Positions 29,109 through 38,474 of a stretch of DNA of 64,000 bases are shown here, one piece after another. Positions within the stretch are counted from its first letter, which is position 1; every line of letters starts with the position of its first letter. Source of the DNA: Pseudomonas sp. DY-1 (GTDB lineage: Bacteria > Pseudomonadota > Gammaproteobacteria > Pseudomonadales > Pseudomonadaceae); contig NZ_CP032616.1 of assembly GCF_003626975.1 (NCBI RefSeq), positions 4,626,001 through 4,690,000 of the forward strand. Reading direction: 5' to 3'. The notes beneath the pieces were generated by a model. It did no database searches. It was given only the letters and a program-made list of their open reading frames with translations, and was not told the origin of the DNA. Both the position numbers and the translations under genes were made by a program.

Positions 29109-29133
29109 GGTGTGTTCCTCTTGATTGTCTTTG

Positions 29134-29469
29134 TCAGGCGGAGGGCTGGCGGGCGGCCTTTTCGGCGTGCCCGGACAGGCCAAAGCGACGGTCCAGTTCA
29201 TCCAGTACGGCTTGGGGGTGCTGGCCGAGGGCGGCGAGCATGACCAGGCTATGGAACCAGAGGTCGGCGGTTTCGTAGATCAGGTCGCTGGCGTCGCCAC
29301 TGACGGCGGCATCCTTGGCGGCGAGTATGGTTTCCACCGCTTCTTCACCGACCTTTTCCAAGATCTTGTTCAGGCCCTTGTGGTACAGGCTGGCGACGTA
29401 GGAGCTGTCGGCAGCGGCGTTCTTGCGCTCCTCCAGCACCTCGGCCAGGCGGGCGAGGGTATCACTCAT
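29134..29469 (-). CDS. hisE: Phosphoribosyl-ATP pyrophosphatase
   Basis: 111 aa. It is an all-helical MazG-like enzyme that converts PR-ATP to PR-AMP, the second step of histidine biosynthesis. The conserved [14 protein letters not shown] and [11 protein letters not shown] carry the metal-binding acidic residues. The start overlaps the hisI stop by eight bases. It is separate from HisI here, unlike the fused enterobacterial protein. Confidence 0.96.
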   Translation of the reverse strand: MSDTLARLAEVLEERKNAAADSSYVASLYHKGLNKILEKVGEEAVETILAAKDAAVSGDASDLIYETADLWFHSLVMLAALGQHPQAVLDELDRRFGLSGHAEKAARQPSA

Positions 29470-29863
29470 GGCTGTTTCCTGCGGCATAGATGGCATGCGG
29501 ATCCTTGAGTACGGGGTCAACGGTCTTCCAGCCACCATCCTCGAAGACACGGTAGAAGCAGCTTTCGCGACCAGTATGGCAGGCGATCCCGCCCAGCTGT
29601 TCGACCATCAGGATGACGACGTCGGCGTCGCAATCCAGGCGCAATTCGTGGAGACGCTGCACATGACCGGATTCCTCGCCCTTGCGCCACAACTTGCCAC
29701 GGGAGCGTGACCAGTAGATGGCGCGGTTTTCGGCGGCGGTGAGGGTAAGGGCTTCGCGGTTCATCCAGGCCATCATCAGCACGCGGCCCGTCTTGTAGTC
29801 CTGGGCGATCGCCGGGACCAGGCCATCGGCGTTCCAGTGAATCTCTTCCAGCCAGTCTTTCAT
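29462..29863 (-). CDS. hisI: Phosphoribosyl-AMP cyclohydrolase
   Basis: 133 aa. It opens the adenine ring of PR-AMP (histidine synthesis step 3). The Zn/Mg motifs DCDADVVIL and the cysteines in [12 protein letters not shown] are intact. The ATG at 29863 ([10 protein letters not shown]) was chosen over an ATG four codons upstream because of its family-typical N-terminus. Confidence 0.96.
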   Translation of the reverse strand: MKDWLEEIHWNADGLVPAIAQDYKTGRVLMMAWMNREALTLTAAENRAIYWSRSRGKLWRKGEESGHVQRLHELRLDCDADVVILMVEQLGGIACHTGRESCFYRVFEDGGWKTVDPVLKDPHAIYAAGNSHE

Positions 29864-29880
29864 CGCGTCTTCCACAACTG

Positions 29881-29900
29881 GGCCGGCCTCAAGGGCCGGC
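29881..29900 (-). terminator. Hairpin between ubiB and hisI
   Basis: GCCGGCC (29882-29888) pairs with GGCCGGC (29894-29900) around a five-base loop. There is no T-tract on the minus strand, so it may only attenuate transcription from ubiB into hisI. Confidence 0.3.
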
Positions 29901-29941
29901 GCTCGGATTCGAAATAGTGTGCCAGTGCCGTTCGGGGCTGG

Positions 29942-31534
29942 CTATCGGCGCAGCACCAGATATAGACCGCCGGCCAGCATAAGCCAGCTCGGCCAGGTGT
30001 CGGCAGTGGGGGCCAGGCCCTGTGTGGCTGCGCCGGCGATCAGCAGGGCGCCCAGCAGGCGCGCTGGCCATTGGTCGCTGGCTGGCTTCTCGGCCTTCTG
30101 CGGTGCGCTGGCGGGCAGCGCCAGGCGCTCCAGGGTGTCGCGGGCGATCTGCGACAGGTGCGGTACCTGCTCGGCCTGCTGCTGCAGGTTGCGCAGCAGT
30201 TGCAGCGGGCTGATGCGTTCGCGCATCCAGCGTTCGAGGAAGGGCTGGGCGGTGTTCCAAAGGTCCAGGTCCGGGTAGAGCTGGCGGCCCAGTCCTTCGA
30301 TGTTCAACAGGGTCTTCTGCAGCAGCACGAGTTGCGGCTGGACTTCCATGTTGAAGCGGCGGGCGGTCTGGAACAGGCGCAGCAGCAGCTGGCCGAAGGA
30401 GATGTCTTTCAGCGGCTTCTCGAAGATGGGTTCGCAGACGGTGCGGATAGCCGCTTCGAAATCGTTGACCTTGGTTTCCGGCGGCACCCAGCCCGAGTCG
30501 ATGTGGAGCTGGGCTACGCGGCGGTAGTCGCGCTTGAAGAAGGCGATCAGGTTGCGTGCGAGGTAGTCCTGGTCTTCTGGGGTGAGGCTGCCGATGATGC
30601 CGCAGTCGATGGCTATGTACTGCGGGTTCCAGGGTTGGCGGGTGGCGACGAAAATGTTGCCGGGGTGCATATCAGCGTGGAAGAAACTGTCGCGGAATAC
30701 CTGGGTGAAGAAGATTTCCACGCCGCGTTCGGCCAGCAATTTCATATCGGTGCGTTGGTCGGCGAGGGTAGCGAGGTCCGTTACCGGAATGCCGTAGATG
30801 CGCTCCATCACCAGCACCTTGGGGCGGCACCAGTCCCAGTAGACCTGGGGCACGTAGAGCAGCGGCGAGCCATCGAAGTTGCGTCGCAGCTGGCTGGCGT
30901 TGGCTGCCTCTCGGAGCAGATCGAGCTCGTCGTAGATGGTCTTCTCGTAGTCGTCCACCACCTCCACCGGGCGCAGACGGCGGGCATCGGCGGATACGCG
31001 CTCGGCGAGCCGGGCGAGGATGAACAGCCAGGCGAGGTCCTGGCGAATGATCGGCCGCAGGTTGGGGCGGATCACCTTCACCACCACTTCTTCGCCGCTT
31101 TTCAGTTGCGCAGCATGGACCTGGGCCACCGACGCCGAGGCCAGTGGCTCGACGTCGAACCGGGCGAACACTTCGCTGACCTTGGCGCCCAATTGCTCTT
31201 CGATGCGCGCGACGGCTTTCGCCGGGGCGAATGGCGGTACCTGGTCCTGCAAGCGTGCCAACTCGTCGGCGATATCCGGTGGCATCAGGTCGCGGCGAGT
31301 CGAGAGCAACTGGCCGAACTTGATGAAGATCGGGCCGAGGTCTTCCAGGGCCAGGCGCAGGCGCTCGCCGCGGGACAGGCTGAGTTCCTTGCGCGGCAAC
31401 CAGCGCCAGGGCAGGACGTGGCTCAGCGTGCGCAGCCACCAGGGCAGCGGCAGTTCGAGCAGCAGGTCATCGAGGCGGTAGCGGATGACGACCTGCTGGA
31501 TGCGCAACAGGCGGCGGGCGGCGAGCAGCTTCAT
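29942..31534 (-). CDS. ubiB: Ubiquinone biosynthesis kinase-like protein UbiB
   Basis: 530 aa. It is a member of the ABC1/ADCK atypical kinase family required for ubiquinone biosynthesis. The KxGQ motif ([12 protein letters not shown]) and the kinase-like motifs ([32 protein letters not shown]) are present. Two C-terminal hydrophobic segments (about 490-528) anchor it in the inner membrane. The start overlaps the ubiJ stop by four bases. Confidence 0.96.
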   Translation of the reverse strand: MKLLAARRLLRIQQVVIRYRLDDLLLELPLPWWLRTLSHVLPWRWLPRKELSLSRGERLRLALEDLGPIFIKFGQLLSTRRDLMPPDIADELARLQDQVPPFAPAKAVARIEEQLGAKVSEVFARFDVEPLASASVAQVHAAQLKSGEEVVVKVIRPNLRPIIRQDLAWLFILARLAERVSADARRLRPVEVVDDYEKTIYDELDLLREAANASQLRRNFDGSPLLYVPQVYWDWCRPKVLVMERIYGIPVTDLATLADQRTDMKLLAERGVEIFFTQVFRDSFFHADMHPGNIFVATRQPWNPQYIAIDCGIIGSLTPEDQDYLARNLIAFFKRDYRRVAQLHIDSGWVPPETKVNDFEAAIRTVCEPIFEKPLKDISFGQLLLRLFQTARRFNMEVQPQLVLLQKTLLNIEGLGRQLYPDLDLWNTAQPFLERWMRERISPLQLLRNLQQQAEQVPHLSQIARDTLERLALPASAPQKAEKPASDQWPARLLGALLIAGAATQGLAPTADTWPSWLMLAGGLYLVLRR

Positions 31535-32148
31535 GCGTTGGGTTTGATTCTCTGGTTCAGACGCTCGACGCGAGCGTCGAGGCGATCGAGGGCGAGCTTG
31601 AGGCGGTCCAGTTCAGCGAAGCGTGCGTCGGCTTCGCGGCGGCCCACCAGGGTGCGCGACTCTTCGGCTAGGTAGTCGGCGAGATTCTGGCGCAGGCTTT
31701 CCAGGCCCTGTCCCGCCCAATTGGCGCGGAGCTTCAGATGGCCTGCGAGCAACTGGGTGCCGACTGGCCCGAGCCAGCGCGACAGCTCGTATTCCCAATC
31801 CAGTTCGAGGTCCTGGAGAATGGCGGCCAGCTCCAGCAACACGGCGCTGTCGCCTTCAAGGGTGACTTCCGGGCTGTGCAGGACGGCGGTCTTTTCCCGC
31901 GCTGTGGCCAGCTTCAGGAGGCTGCTGGCCGGAGCACGCAGACGGCAATCGGCGGGAGCGGACCAGTGGGCGGAAAGCTTCAGGCCGTCGCCACCAGGCA
32001 GCAGGAAAAGCGTCAGTGCCGGACTCTGGCAGTCGACTTCGATGACACTGCCCTCAAGGGCTGTCATGCGCGGCAGCGCCGTGCTGTCCAGCGTCAGCAC
32101 CCGGTTCAGGCCGAGCTCGATACCGGCCAGCAGCGCCTGGGTCAGCAT
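31531..32148 (-). CDS. ubiJ: Ubiquinone biosynthesis accessory factor UbiJ
   Basis: 205 aa. It has an SCP2-like lipid-binding N-terminal domain followed by a C-terminal coiled coil (about 165-200, [21 protein letters not shown]). It organises the cytosolic Ubi complex. It lies between ubiE and ubiB, sharing one base with the ubiE stop, which is the usual arrangement. Confidence 0.92.
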   Translation of the reverse strand: MLTQALLAGIELGLNRVLTLDSTALPRMTALEGSVIEVDCQSPALTLFLLPGGDGLKLSAHWSAPADCRLRAPASSLLKLATAREKTAVLHSPEVTLEGDSAVLLELAAILQDLELDWEYELSRWLGPVGTQLLAGHLKLRANWAGQGLESLRQNLADYLAEESRTLVGRREADARFAELDRLKLALDRLDARVERLNQRIKPNA

Positions 32149-32918
32149 CAGGGCTTGATGCCGCGGTGCAGGGCGACGATGCCGCCGGTCATGTTGTGGT
32201 AGGTGACGCGTTCGAAGCCCGCCTCGACCATCATCGCCTTCAACGTTTCCTGGTCCGGGTGCATGCGGATCGACTCGGCCAGATAACGGTAGCTTTCAGC
32301 GTCATTGGTAATCAGCTTGCCCATCAGCGGCAGCAGGCTGAAGGAGTAGGCGTCGTAGGCCTTGGACAGCAGGCCGCTGGTGGGCTTGGAGAATTCCAGC
32401 ACCAGAAGGCGGCCACCCGGCTTCAGCACGCGCAGCATCGAACGAATGGCTTCGTCCTTGTGAGTGACGTTGCGCAGGCCGAAGGCGATGGTGACCACGT
32501 CGAAGTGGTTATCGGGGAAAGGCAGCTTCTCGGCGTCGGCCTGGACGAAGCTGACGTTGCCGGCCACGCCGCTGTCCAGCAGCTTGTCGCGGCCTACCTT
32601 GAGCATGGAGGCGTTGATGTCGGCCAGCACCACTTCGCCGGTCATGCCGACCAGGCGGGAGAACTGGCGGGTGAGGTCGCCGGTACCACCGGCAATGTCC
32701 AGCACGCGGTTGCCCGGGCGTACGCCGGAAAGCTCGATGGTGAAGCGCTTCCACAGGCGGTGGACGCCCCCGGACATCAGGTCGTTCATCAGGTCGTACT
32801 TGGCCGCTACCGAGTGGAATACCTCGGCGACCTTGTCGGCCTTCTGGCTTTCGGGAACCTGCTGATAACCGAAGTGGGTCGTGGGTTCGGCGTCGTTGCC
32901 TTTGCGCTGATCGTTCAT
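32148..32918 (-). CDS. ubiE: Ubiquinone/menaquinone C-methyltransferase
   Basis: 256 aa. It is a SAM-dependent class I methyltransferase acting on the quinone ring. The SAM motif [11 protein letters not shown] is at 72-82, and the family signature [20 protein letters not shown] follows. The start at 32918 gives [10 protein letters not shown]; upstream in-frame sequence lacks similarity. It is the first gene of the minus-strand ubi operon and is divergent from the PHA granule-region gene. Confidence 0.97.
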   Translation of the reverse strand: MNDQRKGNDAEPTTHFGYQQVPESQKADKVAEVFHSVAAKYDLMNDLMSGGVHRLWKRFTIELSGVRPGNRVLDIAGGTGDLTRQFSRLVGMTGEVVLADINASMLKVGRDKLLDSGVAGNVSFVQADAEKLPFPDNHFDVVTIAFGLRNVTHKDEAIRSMLRVLKPGGRLLVLEFSKPTSGLLSKAYDAYSFSLLPLMGKLITNDAESYRYLAESIRMHPDQETLKAMMVEAGFERVTYHNMTGGIVALHRGIKP

Positions 32919-33060
32919 GTCGCTGCCACCGGAATTGAATGGCGGCCATTCTAATGCCCGCGTCCGGCTTTGTCTTGACGCCCGACGGCGGGGGACGCGG
33001 TCAGGGACCGTGGGCGCTGGTATATTCACGCGACCAAAGGTCGCAGTTCAGGAACCCCAC

Positions 33061-33336
33061 ATGTCCCGCATCCAAGTCGAACGTTCCCATGCCCTCGGTC
33101 GCGAGGCCGTCCGTGATAAAGCCGAGAAGCTGGCCGAGCGCCTGGCGCGCGAGTACGACGTGCGCTACCAATGGCGCGGAGACACCCTGGAATTCAAGCG
33201 CAGCGGCGCCGATGGGCAGATCGAAGTGAGCGCTTCGAAGGTGCGCGTGGAGGTCAAGCTGGGCCTGCTGCTGTCGGCCATGAGCGGCAGTATCAAGCGC
33301 GAGATCGAAAAAGCGCTGGACGAATACCTGGCCTGA
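33061..33336 (+). CDS. Polyhydroxyalkanoic acid system family protein
   Basis: 91 aa, small and charged, of the PHA_gran_rgn family found next to phasin genes. It begins MSRIQVERSHALGREAVRDK and contains two amphipathic helices and short strands. Its function is unproven; position beside phaI suggests a granule role. The ATG at 33061 was chosen over an in-frame start 48 codons upstream that would cross into the divergent ubiE promoter region. Confidence 0.82.
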   Translation: MSRIQVERSHALGREAVRDKAEKLAERLAREYDVRYQWRGDTLEFKRSGADGQIEVSASKVRVEVKLGLLLSAMSGSIKREIEKALDEYLA

Positions 33337-33351
33337 ATCAGAACCTCTCCG

Positions 33352-33368
33352 GGGCCGCCTTGCGGCCC
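33352..33368 (+). terminator. Hairpin after the PHA granule-region gene
   Basis: GGGCCGC (33352-33358) and GCGGCCC (33362-33368) form a stable stem with a three-base loop. Only two Ts follow, so termination may be partial. Confidence 0.4.
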
Positions 33369-33419
33369 TTCGCGAATGCAATCGCTTCCACTGGCAACTC
33401 ACCTGAAGCAGCCAATCTC

Positions 33420-33511
33420 GCGGCTAGTATGCGGTTTCTAATTTTCCTCGCTACCTTGCGCTCAAGTCCTGAAAAAGGACGAGTCATCTACCATTCCGCG
33501 TGAGGTGCACC
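33420..33511 (+). promoter_or_regulatory. Presumed phaIF regulatory region
   Basis: The 175-base gap before phaI carries an A/T-richer stretch and an inverted repeat GTCCT/AGGAC (33466-33480). The phaIF promoter is expected here and PhaD is known to activate it in P. putida; I could not define the -35/-10 boxes confidently. Confidence 0.3.
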
Positions 33512-33943
33512 ATGGCCAAAGTAGCCGTCAAGAAGAAACTCGAGAAAGCCGAAAGCAAGTCCACCGTCATTGGCGACGTGAAGCTCTACGCCCGCAAGAT
33601 CTGGCTGGCTGGCCTGGGTGCCTATGCCAAGGCCGGCGCCGAAGGCGTCGATTACTTCAAGGAGCTGGTCAAGGCCGGCGAAGGCGTCGAGAAGCAGGGC
33701 AAGAAGCTCGTCGACGAGCAGGTCGAGGCGGCCAACAGCCAGTTCGACAGCGTGAAGAGCAGTGTCACCGGCGTGAAGGAAAAGGTCGAAGTTCAACTCG
33801 ACAAGATCGAGAAGGCGTTCGACAACCGTGTGGCCAGTGCTCTCAATCGCATTGGTATTCCCTCCCGGCAGGACGTTGAGGCACTCTCTGCTAAGCTTGA
33901 TGAGCTGAGCGCGTTGCTCGAGCACGTCGCGCGAACCAAATAA
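33512..33943 (+). CDS. phaI: Phasin PhaI
   Basis: 143 aa. It is a PHA granule-associated protein with the phasin domain motif ARKIWLAGLGAYAKA (about 30-45) followed by long amphipathic helices and a coiled region. It coats granules of medium-chain-length PHA. It is followed after 10 bases by phaF, whose N-terminal half is homologous. Confidence 0.95.
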   Translation: MAKVAVKKKLEKAESKSTVIGDVKLYARKIWLAGLGAYAKAGAEGVDYFKELVKAGEGVEKQGKKLVDEQVEAANSQFDSVKSSVTGVKEKVEVQLDKIEKAFDNRVASALNRIGIPSRQDVEALSAKLDELSALLEHVARTK

Positions 33944-33953
33944 GGAGAGCAGG

Positions 33954-34871
33954 ATGGCTGGCAAGAAGAAAACCGATAAAGACACCAACTCCTGGATCGG
34001 CGAGATCGAGAAATACTCGCGCCAGATCTGGCTGGCTGGCTTGGGGGCCTACTCGAAGGTCAGTAACGACGGCTCCAAGCTGTTCGATACGCTGGTCAAG
34101 GATGGTGAGAAGGCTGAAAAGCAGGCCAAGACCGAAGTGGACAAGCAGGTAGACGCGGTCAAGTCGAAGGTCGGCGCCCGCGTGGGCACGGCCAAGTCCA
34201 AGGTTGAAGAGGTCAAGGGCAAGGCGATCGGCAAATGGGGTGAGCTGGAGGAGGCTTTCGACAAGCGTCTGAATAGCGCCATTTCCCGTCTCGGCGTGCC
34301 CAGCCGCAGTGAAGTCAAGGACCTGCAAGGCAAGGTGGATTCCCTGACCAAGCAGCTCGAGAAGCTCACCGGCGTGTCGGCGAAATCGGTCAAGCCCGCT
34401 GCTGCAAAGACTGCCGCCAAACCGGCTGCCAAAGCTGCTGCGAAACCCGCCGCCAAGCCTGCTGCGAAACCTGCTGCCAAGGTTGCCGCTGCCAAGCCGG
34501 CACCCAAGGCTGCGGCTGCCAAACATGCTGCTGCAAAACCGGCCGCCAAGCCAGCTGCAAAGGCTGCTGCGAAGCCGGCGGCTGCGGCCAAGCCCGCTGC
34601 CAAACCAGCGGCGAAGCCTGCTGCCTCGAAGCCCGCCGCAGCGAAACCTGCTGCCAAGCCGGCAGCTGCAAAACCGGCAGTGGCCAAACCCGCCGCCGCG
34701 AAAAAACCGGCAGTGAAGAAGCCCGCTGCGCCCAAGGCGGCCGCCAAGCCTGCCGCTCCGGCAGCTGCTCCCGCGGCACCGGTTGCAGCCGCTACCCCGG
34801 CGCCCAGCGCGGCACCGGCAGCAGCACCGGCTCCGGCAGCACCGGCAACTCCGCCGGCCAGCCAGTCCTGA
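33954..34871 (+). CDS. phaF: Phasin PhaF with histone H1-like tail
   Basis: 305 aa. Residues about 1-140 form a phasin domain (SRQIWLAGLGAYSK). The rest is a low-complexity Ala/Lys/Pro tail with dozens of AAKPA-type repeats, like histone H1 and AlgP. PhaF binds both granules and the nucleoid, aiding granule segregation. The repeats make the tail length prone to slippage. It is preceded by AAGGAG. Confidence 0.95.
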   Translation: MAGKKKTDKDTNSWIGEIEKYSRQIWLAGLGAYSKVSNDGSKLFDTLVKDGEKAEKQAKTEVDKQVDAVKSKVGARVGTAKSKVEEVKGKAIGKWGELEEAFDKRLNSAISRLGVPSRSEVKDLQGKVDSLTKQLEKLTGVSAKSVKPAAAKTAAKPAAKAAAKPAAKPAAKPAAKVAAAKPAPKAAAAKHAAAKPAAKPAAKAAAKPAAAAKPAAKPAAKPAASKPAAAKPAAKPAAAKPAVAKPAAAKKPAVKKPAAPKAAAKPAAPAAAPAAPVAAATPAPSAAPAAAPAPAAPATPPASQS

Positions 34872-34886
34872 GCTTTATCGGTATGA

Positions 34887-34920
34887 CGAAAACGCCCGGC
34901 TTTGCCGGGCGTTTTCGTTT
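34887..34920. terminator. Bidirectional terminator between phaF and phaD
   Basis: A perfect 14-bp stem CGAAAACGCCCGGC (34887-34900) / GCCGGGCGTTTTCG (34904-34917) with a three-base loop is flanked by T-runs in both directions. It serves both convergent operons. Confidence 0.9.
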
Positions 34921-35534
34921 CAGGTTTCCCGGTAGCGCCGGGCGAGGTTTTCGGCAGCGTGCCGGGAGCCTGGGCGCAAATGCGGGGCGACCAGCATCAT
35001 CACCTGATAGACCACCAGACGTATCTCGCCGCCGCTGCCCAGCACGCGCTGGTAGTCGAGGGAGAACAACAGGGTCAGGGTGATCTGCTCCACCAGTTGG
35101 CCAAGGGCCTCGGTATCGCTCACCAACTGGTCCTCGGACTTCAAACGTGCCAGCAGGGCAGCCAGGGTACGCTTGAGGTGGTTCAGCCAGTTGCGCATGC
35201 CGCGGGCCAGCTTGGGAAGGCGGCCGGCCAGGTTGGACAAGTCCTGGAACAGGAAACGGTACTGGGACAGGCGCTCCACGATCAGATGCAGGAACAGCCA
35301 GTAATCCTCGGCGTCGAGTTGCGCGTCGGCTGGCGGGTCAAGCAGCGGTGCCAGCTCTTCCTGGAAGCGCTCGAACAGCGCCATCACCAGCGGTTCCTTA
35401 CCATGGAAGTGGTAGTAGAGATTGCCGGGGCTGATGCCCAGTTCGGTGGCTATTTCCAGGGTGGTGACGTTGGGTTCGCCGTTGAGGTTGAACAGCTCGA
35501 GGGCGCATTCGAGGATGCGGTCGCGGGTCTTCAT
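34920..35534 (-). CDS. phaD: TetR-family regulator PhaD
   Basis: 204 aa. The TetR helix-turn-helix is N-terminal (TTLEIATELGISPGNLYYHF). In P. putida PhaD activates the pha promoters in response to a fatty-acid intermediate. The ATG at 35534 gives the family start MKTRDRILEC; a TTG eight codons upstream is the alternative. The gene follows phaC2 after about 75 bases. Confidence 0.93.
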   Translation of the reverse strand: MKTRDRILECALELFNLNGEPNVTTLEIATELGISPGNLYYHFHGKEPLVMALFERFQEELAPLLDPPADAQLDAEDYWLFLHLIVERLSQYRFLFQDLSNLAGRLPKLARGMRNWLNHLKRTLAALLARLKSEDQLVSDTEALGQLVEQITLTLLFSLDYQRVLGSGGEIRLVVYQVMMLVAPHLRPGSRHAAENLARRYRET

Positions 35535-35609
35535 CCAGGTTTCTTGCCAGGCACTCAAAGAAGAATTGAAGGGCCGGCCGGCTACTTGCCCGGCCGGCCC
35601 GCATAGGTA

Positions 35610-37292
35610 TCAGCGCACGTGAACGTAAGTGCCGGGGGCGGCCTCCATCGGCGGATAGTCCTGATTGCCCAGCGCCATGATGGTTTCCCGTTGCTCGCCG
35701 GAGCGCTCCTGGATCCAGCCCAACCACTTGCCCCACCAGCTACCTTGCACATGCTTGGCATCGTAGTACCAGGCGCGGGGATCGGAGCTGAGTTTGCCGT
35801 TCTCGTAGTAGTTCGCCTTGGGGTTGCCCGGCGGATTGAGGATGCTCTGGATGTGGCCGCTGTTGGACAGTACGAAATGACTGTCTCCACCCAGCAGCAG
35901 CGCGGATCGGTAGACCGCGTCCCAGGGGGTGATGTGGTCGTTGATGCCGGCCACGCTGAAGCTGTCCACCGTGACCTTCTGCAGGTCGATGGAGGTGCCG
36001 CAGATCTCCAGCCCACCGCTGCGGGCCAGCGGGTTGTGCTTGAAGAAGTCCAGCATGTCGCCGTGCAGCGCGGCGGGCAGGCGGGTGTTGTCGTTGTTCC
36101 AGTAGAGGATGTCGAACGCCGGTGGTTCGCGGCCCAGCAGGTAGTTGTTGACGAAGTAGTTCCACACCAGGTCGTTGGGACGCATCCAGGCGAAGATCTT
36201 GGCCATGTCCTTGCCGTCCAGGACGCCAGCCTGGTACGACCGACGCTTGGCAGCTTCCAGGGTCTGCTCATCGGCGAAAAGCGCGGCGGGACTGTCCACC
36301 TGGCTGTCCAGCAGGCTGACCAGGTAAGTGGCACTGGTGACCTTGCGCAATTGACGACGCGCTTGCAAGTGGCCCTGCAGTGCGGCAATGGTGAGGCCCC
36401 CTGCGCAAGCGCCCGCCAGGTTGACTTCCTTGCTGCCAGTGATGGCGCGGCAGGCCTCGAAGGCCTCTTCGAGGGCCTGCACATAGGTCGACAAGCCCCA
36501 TTCGCGGTGTCGCGCATCAGGGTTGCGCCAGCTCACCATGAACACCTGCAGGCCATTCTTAAGGGCGTACTGGACGAAGCTCTTATCCGGGGCGAGGTCG
36601 AAGATGTAGTACTTGTTGATCTGCGGTGGCACCACCAGCAGTGGGCGCAGGTACTGCTTCTCGCTCATCGGCTTGTACTGGATCAGCTCCAGCAGCTCGT
36701 TGCGGTAGACCACTGCACCCGGCGTGTTGGCGAGGTTGCGGCCGATCTCGAAGGCATGTTTGCTGACCTGACTGGGCATGCCGTCGTTGTGCAGCAGGTC
36801 GTCCACCAGATGGCCGATACCCTTGATCAGGCTGAGGCCGCCGGTGTTGAACAGCTCCTTCACTGCTAGCGGGTTGAGCAGGCTGTTGGTAGGCGACAGG
36901 GCATCGCTGAGCTGGGCCATCACGAAGCGAGCCCGGGCGCGGTCGTCGTCGCTGAGGTCGCTCTCGTCGATCCAGGTGCTGAGTTGCTTCTGCCAGGCGA
37001 GGTAAACCTGCAGGCCTCGGCGGTAAAAGGGGTTGTGCTGCCAGGACGGGTCGGCGAAGCGGCTGTCCTGCGGATTGGGCTGGTGCAGGGTATCGCCGAG
37101 CAGTACGCGACCGACCTGGCCACCGAAGGCGAGCATGTGTCGTGCGCTGTGCACCGGATGCCGCAGTCCTTGCAGCGCCAGGTTGCGTACGGTGGAAAAC
37201 AGATCCTTGCCGCGCAGGCCGACAATGGCGTTCTGTGCGTTCATGAATGCGGCTGGTGCCGGCAAGGTGCCCGGGACTTGTTTTTCTCGCAT
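35610..37292 (-). CDS. phaC2: Class II PHA synthase 2
   Basis: 560 aa. It polymerises (R)-3-hydroxyacyl-CoA of C6-C14 into medium-chain-length PHA on the granule surface. The lipase-box-like GACAGG places the catalytic Cys at 296; the Asp and His of the triad are in INDHITPWD and SGHIQSILNPP. It is paralogous to PhaC1 along its whole length. It is separated from phaZ by 171 bases, which may hold its own weak promoter. Confidence 0.96.
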   Translation of the reverse strand: MREKQVPGTLPAPAAFMNAQNAIVGLRGKDLFSTVRNLALQGLRHPVHSARHMLAFGGQVGRVLLGDTLHQPNPQDSRFADPSWQHNPFYRRGLQVYLAWQKQLSTWIDESDLSDDDRARARFVMAQLSDALSPTNSLLNPLAVKELFNTGGLSLIKGIGHLVDDLLHNDGMPSQVSKHAFEIGRNLANTPGAVVYRNELLELIQYKPMSEKQYLRPLLVVPPQINKYYIFDLAPDKSFVQYALKNGLQVFMVSWRNPDARHREWGLSTYVQALEEAFEACRAITGSKEVNLAGACAGGLTIAALQGHLQARRQLRKVTSATYLVSLLDSQVDSPAALFADEQTLEAAKRRSYQAGVLDGKDMAKIFAWMRPNDLVWNYFVNNYLLGREPPAFDILYWNNDNTRLPAALHGDMLDFFKHNPLARSGGLEICGTSIDLQKVTVDSFSVAGINDHITPWDAVYRSALLLGGDSHFVLSNSGHIQSILNPPGNPKANYYENGKLSSDPRAWYYDAKHVQGSWWGKWLGWIQERSGEQRETIMALGNQDYPPMEAAPGTYVHVR

Positions 37293-37463
37293 GGGGCAGC
37301 GCTCCGTATTCGGTCCGTGGTTCAGGAGGTCTACAGCAAGGGTTGTACCATCACGAGCCCGAAGTGCATTCCAGACTATCGCGGGCAGAATTCAAGTTGA
37401 TGACAGCGCGCACCGCTCTGGTTCGGGCGCCTGGCTGCCGCCCCACAAGGGAGCGGTAGCGTT

Positions 37464-38321
37464 TCAGCCACTACGTAGCGGCTGTGCTTGTGGGTGGATC
37501 ACCGCGCGGTGACGCTCCTCGGCAAGGAACTTCATGATGATCGGAGCCACCGTTTCGGCACGCGTCACGAGGAACAGGTGACCGTCGTCGATGACGTGAA
37601 GTTCCGCATTGGGAATTCGCCAGGCCAGCAGGCGCATGTTCACCAGGGGAATGATCGGATCGTCGTCGCCTGCCAGGACCAGGGTGGGTTGGCGGATGCG
37701 GTGCAGCCAGTGAATGCTGGTCCAGCCGAGGCCTGCGAACAGCTGCCAGTAGTAGCCCATCTTACCGGACGAGCGCACCTTGCTGGCGTGGGCCATGGCC
37801 AGACCAGGGTCGCGGCGGAACGCGCCGCCATAGATGTCCGGCGCGATGTGTACGCCGTAAGAAGGCTGTATGTAGCGTCGCGGGCTCGCCATGCGCCAGA
37901 GCACCTTGGGCTTGCCGGGCACCATCACGGCGCCGGCCGAGGTGGCGGCGAGAATCAGTTTCTTGCAGCGCTCCGGGTAGTCGTAGGCGAACTGCTGTGC
38001 CAGTGCGCCGCCCCAGGACACACCGATGGCGCTGACCTGGCCGTAATCCAGATAGTCCAGCATGCGCGCGGCGAGCTTTGCCAGGCCGGAGAAACGGTAG
38101 GGCGTGCGCGGGGTGGATGAACCGCCGACACCGGGTACGTCGAAGGCGATTACTTCCAGGTCCGGGTCCAGGGCCTGGACGAAGGGGAACACCAACTCGA
38201 GGTTGGCGCCGATGCCATTGAAGATCAGCAGCGGCGTCATGTGCGACTGCCCGGGGCGTACGGCGGTGCGGATGGTCTGGCCATCCAGCTCGATGGTGCG
38301 AAATACGAAAGGTAGCGGCAT
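37464..38321 (-). CDS. phaZ: Intracellular PHA depolymerase
   Basis: 285 aa. It is an alpha/beta hydrolase with lipase box GVSWGG (nucleophile Ser102) that mobilises stored PHA. The C-terminal DDGHLFLVT carries the catalytic His. The ATG at 38321 gives the family start MPLPFVFRTIEL; the 42 upstream in-frame codons run through the intergenic hairpin. It lies between the two synthases as in other pseudomonads. Confidence 0.95.
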   Translation of the reverse strand: MPLPFVFRTIELDGQTIRTAVRPGQSHMTPLLIFNGIGANLELVFPFVQALDPDLEVIAFDVPGVGGSSTPRTPYRFSGLAKLAARMLDYLDYGQVSAIGVSWGGALAQQFAYDYPERCKKLILAATSAGAVMVPGKPKVLWRMASPRRYIQPSYGVHIAPDIYGGAFRRDPGLAMAHASKVRSSGKMGYYWQLFAGLGWTSIHWLHRIRQPTLVLAGDDDPIIPLVNMRLLAWRIPNAELHVIDDGHLFLVTRAETVAPIIMKFLAEERHRAVIHPQAQPLRSG

Positions 38322-38341
38322 GCGCAAAGCCCTATTGATTA

Positions 38342-38372
38342 GAAAACCGAGGGAAGCCTTCGCAGGCTCCCC
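38342..38372 (-). terminator. Attenuating hairpin between phaC1 and phaZ
   Basis: On the minus strand a GGGAGCCT / AGGCTTCCC stem with one bulge is followed by CGGTTTTC. It is a likely partial terminator that lowers phaZ expression relative to phaC1. Confidence 0.55.
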
Positions 38373-38474
38373 CCGAATCCGCCAGGCTGTGCCTGACCTG
38401 CGCCACTGGCGGATGCCAGCAGCGCGTAGGGCACTTCCCGGTGCCATGGGCAGTAGTGCGCAGGGCGCAGTCTG

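Noticed and set aside
34049..34747. Ala/Gly/Phe-rich minus-strand frame opposite phaF
   Set aside because: Direct antisense of the AAKPA repeats; low complexity produces long frames on both strands.
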